From: Candidatus Woesearchaeota archaeon
Lineage (GTDB): Archaea > Nanobdellota > Nanobdellia > Woesearchaeales > ARS49
Length of the DNA: 38,741 nucleotides
NCBI GenBank assembly: GCA_002687275.1
Contig: NYZT01000027.1
Span: forward strand, 1 to 38,741
Direction: 5' to 3'
Shown here: positions 17,501 through 24,564 of the stretch, one piece after another
How the letters are laid out: every line of letters begins with the position of its first letter
How positions within the stretch are numbered: the first letter of the stretch is position 1
Made by a program: the position numbers and the translations under genes
The notes under the pieces: model-generated
Database searches by the model: none
Told to the model about the DNA's origin: nothing
Seen by the model: the letters and a program-made list of their open reading frames with translations, nothing else

Positions 17501-20500
17501 GGGTGTAGTTCCAGCTGGATTGTTTTACCCATCGCCATCCTTGTCTGATGTTGAGGCTGTTGTCATTCTCGTCATACATGGCTGAGGTGCCTCTTTCTCC
17601 GCCGGAGCTGCCACTGGCGTTGAGTTTTTCTATGGAGATGGTGGTGGTGTTGTAGCCAATGAAGATCATGCCGCCTCCGCTTCTGGCCCCAGTGCCTGTC
17701 GCGTCGAGCGTACCGTTGCCTACGAGTTCGTTGACGAGGATGTTGATGCTGCCTCCGCTTCCTCCTCCTGCTGAGCCGCTTCCATCAATTCCGTTGGCGC
17801 TGATGTTGCCAGAGAGGTTGGCAAAGTTGGATCGTATGATGATCACGCCTCCTCCTCTTCCCCCCGCGCCTCCTCCGCCACTGTTTCCTCCTCCGCTTCC
17901 GTGCTCAACAGGGTTTGTTGGGTCGTCATACACTTGGCCAGAAGGTAGTGGGGGTTCTGTTGTTGCTGGCCCGCCTAGACCTCCGTGGCCTGCTCCTGGG
18001 GCATCCCCGCTAGCGGAATCCGTGCCTGCGCCTGGACCAAGACCTGCGTCAAATCCTGTGCCGTCCGAAAGAATGACTGAGCTTATAGTGAAGGTGAAGT
18101 TAGGGCTGGTGATGTTTAGCCTGCTTGTTCTGTTGATGACGGCCTCTACCAAGAAGGAGGTTCCTGCTCCGATGGTGAGATTGCCGATGAAGCTTTCGTT
18201 GTTCTTTGGTTGGATGCTCGAGTTTGTTATGTGGAAGACGCTGGCGGTGATGTTGAGCGTGTTGTTAGCTAGCGTGATTGCGTTTGTGACGTTCAACAGG
18301 GTGAAGTTCCAGGCAGACAGTTTTACCCATCGCCAGCTCTGTCTGATGTTGAGGCTGTTGCTGTCCATGTCAAACATGGCTGCGGTGCCGGGATTGCTGC
18401 CATTCGCTCCGTCAACAAACATGTTCTCTATGCTTGTGGTGGAGGTGTTGTAACGCAACATAATCATGCCTCCTCCGCCTCCTGAAAGTCCGCTGCCTCG
18501 TGACATATACTTTCCGTCTCCGTGTAGGGTGTTGACGAGTACGTTGATGCTGCCTCCACTTCCCCCTCCGCCTGGACCATCGCTCGCCCCGCCGTCTGTG
18601 GTGATGTTTCCTGACATGTTCAACCTGTCAGCTCTGATGAAGACTGCTCCGCCTCCTCTTTGTCCTCCTTTGCCTCCTCCACTTCCAAGCTCGACAGGAT
18701 TCAAGGGATCATCGTAAACTTCGCTGCGAGGCATGGGAGGAGTTTCGCCGAGTATCTCGCTGCCTGCTCCACCATGTCCTCCTGGGCCGCCAAAGGTTGA
18801 ACCGTCCATTCCTCCTCCGGGTCCTGCGGAGGCGTTGAAGCCAGAGGCTTCCAGGATGATGAAGGATTCGCTGTCAATGCTGACGTTGACCGATGTTACA
18901 TTGAATCGTGTGAAGTTTCCTATGGTCGAGCTCAGTATGGACATCTCCGTGGTGTTCACGGTGAGGTTCTTGTCTAGATCCAGACTTACGTTTCCAGCAA
19001 GAAGCAGCGTGCTGTTTTGCATGCGGAAGAACGCGCCAGAGATGTTGATGCTGACGTTGTAGGTGGCTGCCACGTTTGTTAAGTTCATGGAAAACGCGTA
19101 TACGGGTGTCTCGTCAAACGTCCAGGACTGTCGCATGTTGAACGCGCCAGTGACGAGATCCACAAATGCTAGCGAGCCCGGGAAGGCCTTTCCTCTGCTG
19201 CTCACAGAAGATCGAGTGGGGTCGAGCGTGCTGGTGTTCGCTCTGACAATGATACGCCCTCCGCCGCCTGAGGCGTTCTCATGATCTGCGGCTCCTTCTG
19301 CCTCGAGACGTCCGTTTCCTATGAGGGTGTCTACCAGGATGTTGATGGTGCCTCCGCTTCCGCCGCCGCCATCACTTGCGAGGCTGATGCCACCTGTTAC
19401 CGTGATGTTTCCGCTCATGTTGAGTGTGGATCCTCTGATGAACACTGCGCCTCCTCCTCTTCCTCCTTCTGTGGTGCCGTCGTCACCTGCTCCGCCCTGA
19501 CTTCCTGGGTTGACGGGGTTGCGTGCGCTGTCATAGCTAATACCTGCTAGTACGGGGGGGTCGCCAGGAGAGTCTAACCCTTTGCCTCCGTGTCCTGCGC
19601 CAGACCCATGGGGGTGGCCGGCTGTGTCGTCCTGTCCTACTCCTGGACCGCCATAGGCAGAGCTGTTTGCCTCAATGTTGGCCTGCTCGTCGATGGTGAT
19701 GTTGACGCTGGTGATGTTGACAACAAGAAAATCGGCGAGTATGCTGTTTTTCATTTCCATGTTGGTGGCGTTCATGGTTAGGTTGATCGTTTGATTTTCC
19801 AGCGAGCCCTCAATCGTGGCGTTGACCATGCTGAACACGTCCACGCTAATGTTGAGAGTGTCATTCATGGTCACGTTGACCCCTATGATGCGCAGGCTGC
19901 CTATGTCTTGTAGGCTTGCAGAGGGGAATCTGAAGTCTTCGATCAGGTAGACAACGTCGTCGTCCACGTCCAGCAGGAACAGTGTGCCGGGCTTTGCGTT
20001 GGGCCCGCCTCCTAAGACGTCATAGTTATCGTGGGTGAGGCTGGAGTGATTGTACTCGATACGCATTCTTCCGCCTCCGCCGCGGCCACCTCCACCTCCT
20101 CCCCTGGCGGTGATGTTTCCTGTACCATTCATGTGGTTTGTGATGATATGGACGGTGCCTCCTCCGCCTCCGCCGCCAATTCCGGAGCCACCGCTTTGGA
20201 TGCCTGAGGCGCCGTCTGCGCTTATGGTGCCGTTAACGATGAGCACGTCTGCCTCGAGCTTGAGAATGCCTCCTCCTGCTCCAGCCAAGCCGTCATCAGT
20301 ACTGCCTGCGTGGCCTCCTCCATCGCCTGGCTGGAAGGGATTCACAGGGTCACCGTAGGCAATACCTCCGGGGTTGATGGGGTCTCCTTTGCCTTCTCCA
20401 CTACCTCCGTGGCCTCCTCCAGGCCCGTCGGTAGAATCATCGTCTGAGTCTGAGAGTTGGTTGACGCCCTGATTGGCCTGGTAGCCCGTGCCGTTCAGCA

Positions 20501-22751
20501 GAATGTCTCCTTCTACGGTGATATTCTCTGCTTTGATGAGTATGCTTTCGTTGCCTATACTCGTGGCGTTAATGATCATGATGGCTCCTGCGCTAACGTT
20601 GATGTTGTCGCAGGTCTTGTTGCTCGTTACGTATTCTGTGCCGGTGATGACCCAGTTGGCGCTCGCGGCAGGACAGCTCGCAAATTTGGTGACATTAAAC
20701 TCGAGATAGATGCTGTGGTTTTTGTTGTTGGATGTGTCATTCGCCAGTATGGTGAGGTTGTACTCCCCTGGTGTGTCGGTCGCTAGCGTTACCAAGGTAT
20801 TGTTGAACTCTGTGCCTGACTTGTTGAACAATTGTACTAGCACGTTGCTACCGTTGGGGATGGTGATGTTGGCGTACACGGTGTCTGTGATGTTGTCATC
20901 CGTGACGTTGACCTCGATGGTGGTGGTGTTGCCCCGCTGGAACTGTCGAGGCGTGACGTTAAGTTTGGTTACTTCGGGGACCTCGACGTCCGACGTTAGC
21001 GTGATTTCGTACTGGATGGTCAGCACAGGATAGTTGGTGATGTTGGCGTCTTCTTGCATCACGATCTCTGCGGTGGAGTTGGATTCGTTATGCTCCAACG
21101 TTCGTATGCCAAAAGTGAACATGTCGCCTCCTGTCAGCACGCTTTCGATGTCATCTGAGGCGTTAAGGCTTAGTTGCTGAGTGGCCTTCCAGTAGCAGCC
21201 AGAAGAGGTAAGGCACGTATCTTTTGTCTCATGCCCAGCAACGTTGCACCCGTCCACGTGATCCTCACACGCGGATCCGGCCCATGTGCAACCGGCGTTG
21301 ACGCTACACGCTGGTTCGTCTCCTTGTTCGGCACAGTTATCTCTGAAGCCCCTGCAAAGGCTCCTGTCGTTGGTGAAGTTAGTGCTGCCGTGGAAGTAGA
21401 TGTCGATGCTGCCGTTGGTGCCGTTGTAGAGGTCGTTGTTGCCTTGGGCGTTGTCTGTGTAGTCTGCTGCGGGTTTGGAGATTCTAGCAACCGTGATGTT
21501 GTCCTCATCGGTTATTTCTACTGCTGTTAGCGTGAGGTTCACCAGTGTTATGTTGGCGTTGTCAGGAATGATGGTGGTGTTGAAGTCCAGGAAGAGGCGA
21601 TAGCTTGCGTGTTTTGTGTCGCCCCAGGTGCACGGTGTTTGGGAGGTACAGTCATCTTCGAGGGTTAGGTTGGTGCATGGCTCGACCGTGCCCTCACAGC
21701 TGTCTCCGTCCCAGGTGCAGCCTCGCTGGGTGTTGCAGCTACCTTCATCACCGATATCGCCGCAGGGAGTGGGAGTTCCTGAGCAGCCGGGCATGGTTTT
21801 GTTGCCAAGGGATGCGTTGGAGAAGGTGGTGTCTCGGGTGTATTGGGTTATGTTTTCACTGGTCTCGTTCCTAAGGGTGTACCCGTCCAGCGTGAGGTTG
21901 CCTCCGTCTAGCGAGACGACGGTGATGGAGACTGCTTGTATGAGGAGGTCTCCTTGTTGTTGAACAGGAGCAACAGAGAAGCCTACGGCCTCTCCTGCCG
22001 ATCTGAACAGGGTGAAGTGGTCAACGGTAAAACTAACGTCTCCGTTGTCGTACTGGATGTTGGTACAGCTAGGGTTGGTCTGGTCGTCACAGGCCGCCCA
22101 GGTTGTTCCGTCATCGCTGTACTCGATCTTGCTCCCTATTGCGCCGTTGATGGTGAGGATTGCTGTTTTGTTGAGATGGATGCACTTGGTCGTGTCCAGC
22201 CCGAGGAGATTATCCTCAACCGTGAGACACTCGTGGATGCCGGTGTAGTTCAGTTTGCCACCGAAATCAATCTTTCCAAGATCGCCGCTTATGCTGCCGT
22301 CTTCCTGGATTTGCATACCTTTCGGTATGAGCAAGAAATTGTAGTTGAGGATTGCAGCATCATCCTCTTCGTCCGCTGCGTCCTCTAGCGTGGTTGTGTC
22401 TTCGATAAGACTGGGAAGGTCTGTAAGGTCTGGGATGTCTTCGATGGTGGGTGCACCAAACTCGTAAAGTAGCGTCTGTTGAGAGATGTTGGAGCCCACG
22501 AGTAAGGATACCGTAAGCTCCACCTCTCTTACTGTTGCGTGGTTCTTGGTTAGCGTTAGTAATTCTCCATCAACTTCTGTTGTGACGTTTTCGTGCGTCT
22601 GGACGAGGAAGGTGTCTGCCGGGCCTAGGAGCTCGGTGAGGTTTAGCGTGGTTGTTGGCAGATCTAGACCGAAAAGTCCTGTGATCGTGCCTCCGGCTAT
22701 CCCGAGCCCGGCGATGACGATGAAAACGGCGAGGAGCTTTCTTACTTCCAT
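11523..22751 (-). CDS. Giant glycine-rich, sequon-dense beta-solenoid surface protein with C-terminal lipase-like alpha/beta hydrolase, TM segments and basic cytoplasmic repeat tail
   Basis: Second Met (MEVRKLLAVFIVIAGLGIAGG, ATG at 22751) is preceded by GGAGGG and starts a signal peptide, so it is preferred to 22781. Seven ~800-bp modules; IHGFMSSPATW and AHSMGG hydrolase motifs. Confidence 0.93.
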   Translation of the reverse strand: MEVRKLLAVFIVIAGLGIAGGTITGLFGLDLPTTTLNLTELLGPADTFLVQTHENVTTEVDGELLTLTKNHATVREVELTVSLLVGSNISQQTLLYEFGAPTIEDIPDLTDLPSLIEDTTTLEDAADEEDDAAILNYNFLLIPKGMQIQEDGSISGDLGKIDFGGKLNYTGIHECLTVEDNLLGLDTTKCIHLNKTAILTINGAIGSKIEYSDDGTTWAACDDQTNPSCTNIQYDNGDVSFTVDHFTLFRSAGEAVGFSVAPVQQQGDLLIQAVSITVVSLDGGNLTLDGYTLRNETSENITQYTRDTTFSNASLGNKTMPGCSGTPTPCGDIGDEGSCNTQRGCTWDGDSCEGTVEPCTNLTLEDDCTSQTPCTWGDTKHASYRLFLDFNTTIIPDNANITLVNLTLTAVEITDEDNITVARISKPAADYTDNAQGNNDLYNGTNGSIDIYFHGSTNFTNDRSLCRGFRDNCAEQGDEPACSVNAGCTWAGSACEDHVDGCNVAGHETKDTCLTSSGCYWKATQQLSLNASDDIESVLTGGDMFTFGIRTLEHNESNSTAEIVMQEDANITNYPVLTIQYEITLTSDVEVPEVTKLNVTPRQFQRGNTTTIEVNVTDDNITDTVYANITIPNGSNVLVQLFNKSGTEFNNTLVTLATDTPGEYNLTILANDTSNNKNHSIYLEFNVTKFASCPAASANWVITGTEYVTSNKTCDNINVSAGAIMIINATSIGNESILIKAENITVEGDILLNGTGYQANQGVNQLSDSDDDSTDGPGGGHGGSGEGKGDPINPGGIAYGDPVNPFQPGDGGGHAGSTDDGLAGAGGGILKLEADVLIVNGTISADGASGIQSGGSGIGGGGGGGTVHIITNHMNGTGNITARGGGGGGRGGGGRMRIEYNHSSLTHDNYDVLGGGPNAKPGTLFLLDVDDDVVYLIEDFRFPSASLQDIGSLRIIGVNVTMNDTLNISVDVFSMVNATIEGSLENQTINLTMNATNMEMKNSILADFLVVNITSVNITIDEQANIEANSSAYGGPGVGQDDTAGHPHGSGAGHGGKGLDSPGDPPVLAGISYDSARNPVNPGSQGGAGDDGTTEGGRGGGAVFIRGSTLNMSGNITVTGGISLASDGGGGSGGTINILVDTLIGNGRLEAEGAADHENASGGGGRIIVRANTSTLDPTRSSVSSRGKAFPGSLAFVDLVTGAFNMRQSWTFDETPVYAFSMNLTNVAATYNVSINISGAFFRMQNSTLLLAGNVSLDLDKNLTVNTTEMSILSSTIGNFTRFNVTSVNVSIDSESFIILEASGFNASAGPGGGMDGSTFGGPGGHGGAGSEILGETPPMPRSEVYDDPLNPVELGSGGGKGGQRGGGAVFIRADRLNMSGNITTDGGASDGPGGGGSGGSINVLVNTLHGDGKYMSRGSGLSGGGGGMIMLRYNTSTTSIENMFVDGANGSNPGTAAMFDMDSNSLNIRQSWRWVKLSAWNFTLLNVTNAITLANNTLNITASVFHITNSSIQPKNNESFIGNLTIGAGTSFLVEAVINRTSRLNITSPNFTFTISSVILSDGTGFDAGLGPGAGTDSASGDAPGAGHGGLGGPATTEPPLPSGQVYDDPTNPVEHGSGGGNSGGGGAGGRGGGVIIIRSNFANLSGNISANGIDGSGSAGGGSGGSINILVNELVGNGTLDATGTGARSGGGMIFIGYNTTTISIEKLNASGSSGGERGTSAMYDENDNSLNIRQGWRWVKQSSWNYTLLNVSNALTKANDTLNISASVFHLIDSIIEGNTNESLIGNFTLSAGTSLIMDSTINRTSRFNITSPNFTLTVGSVILSDGTGFASDSGPAFGMTGATEAGSGAGHGGRGMQGENFPLEPYDNPLNPEEAGSGGASEPGGALGGRGGGVVFIRSSFSNLSGNITVDGVLPPPGSQNTGGAGGSINILVGNLTGGGFLTAKGANASSGGMILVQYNFTKIPITNIAVDGDGGAEPGTAAMFDLDDNSLNIRQGWRWVKQASWNYTLLNVSNALTKANDTLNISASVFHLINSTIEGNTNESFIGNFTLSAGTSLIMDSTINKTSAMNITSPNFTLTANSFISADKAGFRAEQGPGAGLGGANGGSGAGHGGKGSDFIEDAGDNSPGGNPYDSPFNPIQPGSGGGARLSQGGGAGGGVVFIRGNQVNISGNITATGEDYQGTDIGAGGSGGTINVIVNNLTGNGNFEARGADNSSGGMITVRTNFSTISIENTDVSGKSGGGVGTIAFFELNASSVQIRGGWRWVLTDLSIWNYATINITQAATTSNHSLTLNVTNLILYNASIIPNPSQNLSNLSITAEHILLDMAQIANVTRLNISTTNMTLDVQSIITTKGFGAETGPGAGPIGSSESNGSGGSHGGVGAPTWISTANPEIVQESYGSRYGSAFNPVELGSGGGGAGAAPTVNGSQGGGLVFIEAGLINISGNLSVDGFGDQEGGGGSGGSINIVTDVIDGQGYLLARGRGGTGEGGGGGRIMIKYNTSLVNNSHLLANGSNGGVTGTVGLYDIDHDHLYAVQGWEWSAVDQNNFNISNATMLPGTVVRGTGAIVTLNSTYIMDGATFAGTNGSTEIQAEFFYVRNATFNGTAAGVKFVYQNRYHDNHSVIITDSTFKLGQLNTSGIEFGGVAGNVNNLSGFLVLAEDYALANTSLESNLDVAAQITFFNTLFENPRATRDPEDDGVFETCPSNVCTEVSFANRVHVYNVTGFSSYGEDANPGTGKIVVPRSSSAPKKTAKAEEATEAPAPAPAPAPAPAAPAAKATGVSAATSQRRSNIGRLFISQEDIEAEEVACAQGEAGSQVKIKKAGAPPVPTGYSILADPFAMDCKGDNVVLTLSVSENYENITTLKCNRDGCEFVGVEKPTEFECGGVSYSELVLSEYSKEGLEIDRKRVLTKEAIITPEKPRVQVESYTIEFEDVTKPFRFNMKPHALSLPQVDKHIALLVDPIEITQDSGKPQTVTISVQSPRTSNVLEGEFPAFRRQNGDMQSIVTNYDGSAVSGTFETNTTSVLGFYGIRCDSCDDVTMSKEHDGGSRQALILIHGFMSSPATWLPLIEEFRLTKQPQQVYSIAYPSTLDFKEISRQTRLLIEGTLQEFDTVDIVAHSMGGLITQQVLKDMTRKEFEEKLRKLILAGTPNDGSPAIDIYKKVQKRIGAKKNIVPFLAASPTAVQSLSQGIQLPRMEDKEYVVLAGNRPFSIETALFTVESDQIAQFFDEPNDGVVGVKSAQHVGGEYVNNKCEDYFEMELDHGQIIDHAVPRKVIARLVAKRVEGKVTLGFNQYVRLNINNCQPGYTYAVVGQEIDEATVADPLNCKCGNGVCGQGEDSVNCPSDCLIVDKDAKNLLPMIIYGFLLAMIALILYGEFKRHKYGKDLPRLFRLSKVGIALLLGATLGLHHYLYEALVPAYVLLALIVVSVLVEFFRHAHMPHLPRMPHPLRRWKPRRQPVMMPTLKRLHDAFLKVSLPKLKPIRLPRRESLPPPKWDLPKVKYKPFSIKPQPTPQPKPRTSGERLQEMLGKRHHRAWTKEGQVAQVPKPLHQLKKQFGTRYERYLQQTPKAKPHVAPVQKKPRMPAHKPRYGFDKLKQKFASRVEDRLQYTKPEPEVVRPPQRIERKPHEHKGHMLESLKKSFDTSYRTKTSYVRPEPRPTPKPRPVKKRERHTNVSLDRLRESLGTSYQRQVKPKPVVKHKPKEPPTKEEHTYTHAKRLRDLKKKFGGGKK
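12860..13600 (-). other. Alpha/beta-hydrolase (lipase/PGAP1-like) domain within the giant gene
   Basis: RQALILIHGFMSSPATWLPL (oxyanion region), VDIVAHSMGGLITQQVL (nucleophile elbow, codons about 13357-13374), LILAGTPNDGSP, EPNDGVVGVKSAQ (candidate acid), LDHGQIID (candidate His). Confidence 0.85.
15100..20500 (-). repeat. Seven ~800-bp (~265-aa) in-frame modules within the giant minus-strand gene
   Basis: GGGxxFIRxxxxNxSGNIT..GGSGGSINILV..L.GNG...A.G....GGGMI.I.YN anchors near 20260, 19440, 18640, 17840, 17052, 16252 and 15430, i.e. spacing ~790-820 bp. Confidence 0.93.
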
Positions 22752-22993
22752 ACAGCCCTCCGTGTGTAGCTGCACTTCCACTGCTTGAGAAATGCCTCTA
22801 CGGTGTTAGCGTGTTGTTTCTTAACCAAGAGTGCGGTTCTGCCTAGTTGTTCAATTTTTAGGTCTTGGATGATTCCAGATTTGCCATCTCTGCCCTTGAT
22901 GGCGTAGTAAAATCTGACCTTGTCAGAGTATTTTAGATGGGTGGTCGAATAGGTAAAAACGGCAAACTCGGTGTGACTACTACCAACAACCAC
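22742..22993 (-). CDS. Small protein, first gene of the giant operon; paralog of 11254..11526
   Basis: GTG start about 28 nt from TATA-like tttaaat (23021-23027); overlaps the giant gene start by ~10 nt; see paralog alignment. Confidence 0.8.
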   Translation of the reverse strand: MVVGSSHTEFAVFTYSTTHLKYSDKVRFYYAIKGRDGKSGIIQDLKIEQLGRTALLVKKQHANTVEAFLKQWKCSYTRRAVWK

Positions 22994-23014
22994 GCTGTTA
23001 AATAATTTAACAGC
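22994..23014. promoter_or_regulatory. 21-bp palindrome GCTGTTAAA-taa-TTTAACAGC, candidate operator
   Basis: Perfect 9-bp arms with 3-nt spacer, between the TATA-like box (23021-23027) and the first start codon (22993); outer ACCAC...GTGGT extends the dyad with one inserted base. Confidence 0.75.
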
Positions 23015-23112
23015 AGTGGTATTTAAAGCTTTCGGCGCTTCTCGTCGAAAACTTCATCACCACTCGTTTGGGTCAAAAACCATCAGAAACCTGCTGGTAT
23101 AAATTATTACCG

Positions 23113-23358
23113 CTACAACTCGTATCTCGTAACCGCGCCGCAATCCCCGCAGGTTTGGACCAGCACGCCCTTTCGGATACGTTTTTGCCATCGTGCAAGT
23201 GCAAAACACTCCTTGCAGTACGTCCGCTTGAGTTCTGGAGAGAGGTCTAGTCTTTTCTTTAATCTGAGAAGGTGCGCCTTTCGTACGAGCTTTCGCTCGT
23301 TAGCCTTGTCCTTGCTTGCTTCCACCAAAAGTTTTTGGAACTCGTCAATGGCTGCCAC
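23113..23358 (-). CDS. rnp4: Ribonuclease P protein component 4 (Rpp21/Rpr2 family)
   Basis: Basic N-terminal helical region then YCKECF...RIRKGVLVQTCGDCGAVTRYEL zinc-ribbon pattern; GTG start ~23 nt from TATA-like ATTTAAAT. Confidence 0.8.
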   Translation of the reverse strand: MAAIDEFQKLLVEASKDKANERKLVRKAHLLRLKKRLDLSPELKRTYCKECFALARWQKRIRKGVLVQTCGDCGAVTRYEL

Positions 23359-23427
23359 GACGGTGCTAGACTTGTTTTGTATTTAAATCATGCCCATCTT
23401 AATAAGCTCAACATAGATTGCAAGGTC

Positions 23428-24564
23428 ATGGGATGGCGTGATTGGTTCCGTCGAGAGACGGAGATTCCTGCTGCAGAACTAGAGGCCTGGCTCAAGGAAA
23501 AGGCCGAAGAAAGGAGAGAGGAACAGAAAGAGCAGGCCAAAGCCTTCGAAAGCAAGCAAGACGAGAGTCGGAAGAGCATCCAAAGTGCCATAGAAGCTCT
23601 CGAAGCCGCAGAGCTCAACAACGACAAGATCCCTATCAAACATAAGCATTTCATGGAAGGGAATCGAGAGACCTTCATCAAAGTGATCAAGAACGGGCTA
23701 GAAAGCAACCGCCTGGATGATCTAGGAACAAAACTCCAAAGATCCATGACCATCCTGAACGAGTTTTTCCAAAACGAGGTCATGGCGGTGCTCGAATCTG
23801 TCCGAAATTTTGAGCACGCACGAAAAGAACAGTTATTGTTGGAGGAAGCCAACGAGTTTGAGGTAGTTCTAGAACGATTGGCGCAGTACCAACGAGGTAA
23901 GAAAGAAAAGTCCCACGTAGAAAACCAGCGAGCCGTGCTTTCCAAGGAAGTAGAAAGCATTGAACAGCAATACAAAGACCGCGAGGAGCGTGCCACCAAC
24001 CGATTGTTAGAAAAAGATTTTTTGGGAGCCCAAGAAAATGCTGAAAAATTAGGGGCTGCAAGCAAGCGCATGCGCGGAGAGATCGCAGACCTGTTCTCTC
24101 CGTTACGAGATGTGTTGAAAAAGTACGGCCACGCACGTTTCCACCACAAACAACTAATGGACCAATACCTCGACGACGCTAGCGTTGCTCTTAGCACAGA
24201 TATTGATCTGGAAGTGGTGGACGCACTAGCCTATGCCAAGGGCATGATCGGAAAAGGCGAGATCACGTTCAAGGATGACGGGAAAAAGCAAAGGGCGCTA
24301 GATGCCATTGATTTCATTTCTAAGGAAGAACTTACCGTGATGTTGCGCGAGTACGCATTGTTGAGCAAGCAGGCAAAGGACGCAGATCGTGCAAGCAAGG
24401 AACATGATGCTATCAAAATCTCGCAAAAACTGTCTGAAGAGGCAAAAAAGTTACAAGAAAAGTTGGCAGACAAGACAAAAGCCCTGCGTAGGGTTGAGGA
24501 CATCAACGTCGAGGTTGAGTACCCTCATGAGCTTCTAGAAAAGTTGAAAGTTAAAGTGGTTTGA
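23428..24564 (+). CDS. Coiled-coil protein of unknown function
   Basis: MGWRDWFRRETEIPAAELEAWLKEKAEERREEQ...; Glu/Lys/Leu-rich heptad-like. ATG at 23428 preferred to 23272, which overlaps the rnp4 coding region; TATA-like cttaataa ~26 nt upstream. Confidence 0.85.
   Translation: MGWRDWFRRETEIPAAELEAWLKEKAEERREEQKEQAKAFESKQDESRKSIQSAIEALEAAELNNDKIPIKHKHFMEGNRETFIKVIKNGLESNRLDDLGTKLQRSMTILNEFFQNEVMAVLESVRNFEHARKEQLLLEEANEFEVVLERLAQYQRGKKEKSHVENQRAVLSKEVESIEQQYKDREERATNRLLEKDFLGAQENAEKLGAASKRMRGEIADLFSPLRDVLKKYGHARFHHKQLMDQYLDDASVALSTDIDLEVVDALAYAKGMIGKGEITFKDDGKKQRALDAIDFISKEELTVMLREYALLSKQAKDADRASKEHDAIKISQKLSEEAKKLQEKLADKTKALRRVEDINVEVEYPHELLEKLKVKVV

Noticed and set aside
15331-18717. Series of plus-strand ORFs up to 264 aa (e.g. 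15331..15912, 16735..17508, 17659..18453)
   Set aside because: They are antisense shadows of the Gly-rich repeats in the minus-strand giant (Pro/Leu/Met-rich products repeating with the same ~800-bp period), with no promoter or start signals.
22752-22781. Upstream start (22781) for the minus-strand giant
   Set aside because: The internal ATG at 22751 has a GGAGGG Shine-Dalgarno-like sequence and begins directly with a signal peptide; the extra ten residues overlap the upstream gene.
23388-24197. 269-aa minus-strand ORF antisense to the coiled-coil gene
   Set aside because: Ser/Phe/Leu-rich mirror of Glu/Lys/Arg codons; the plus frame gives a coherent coiled coil with a promoter.
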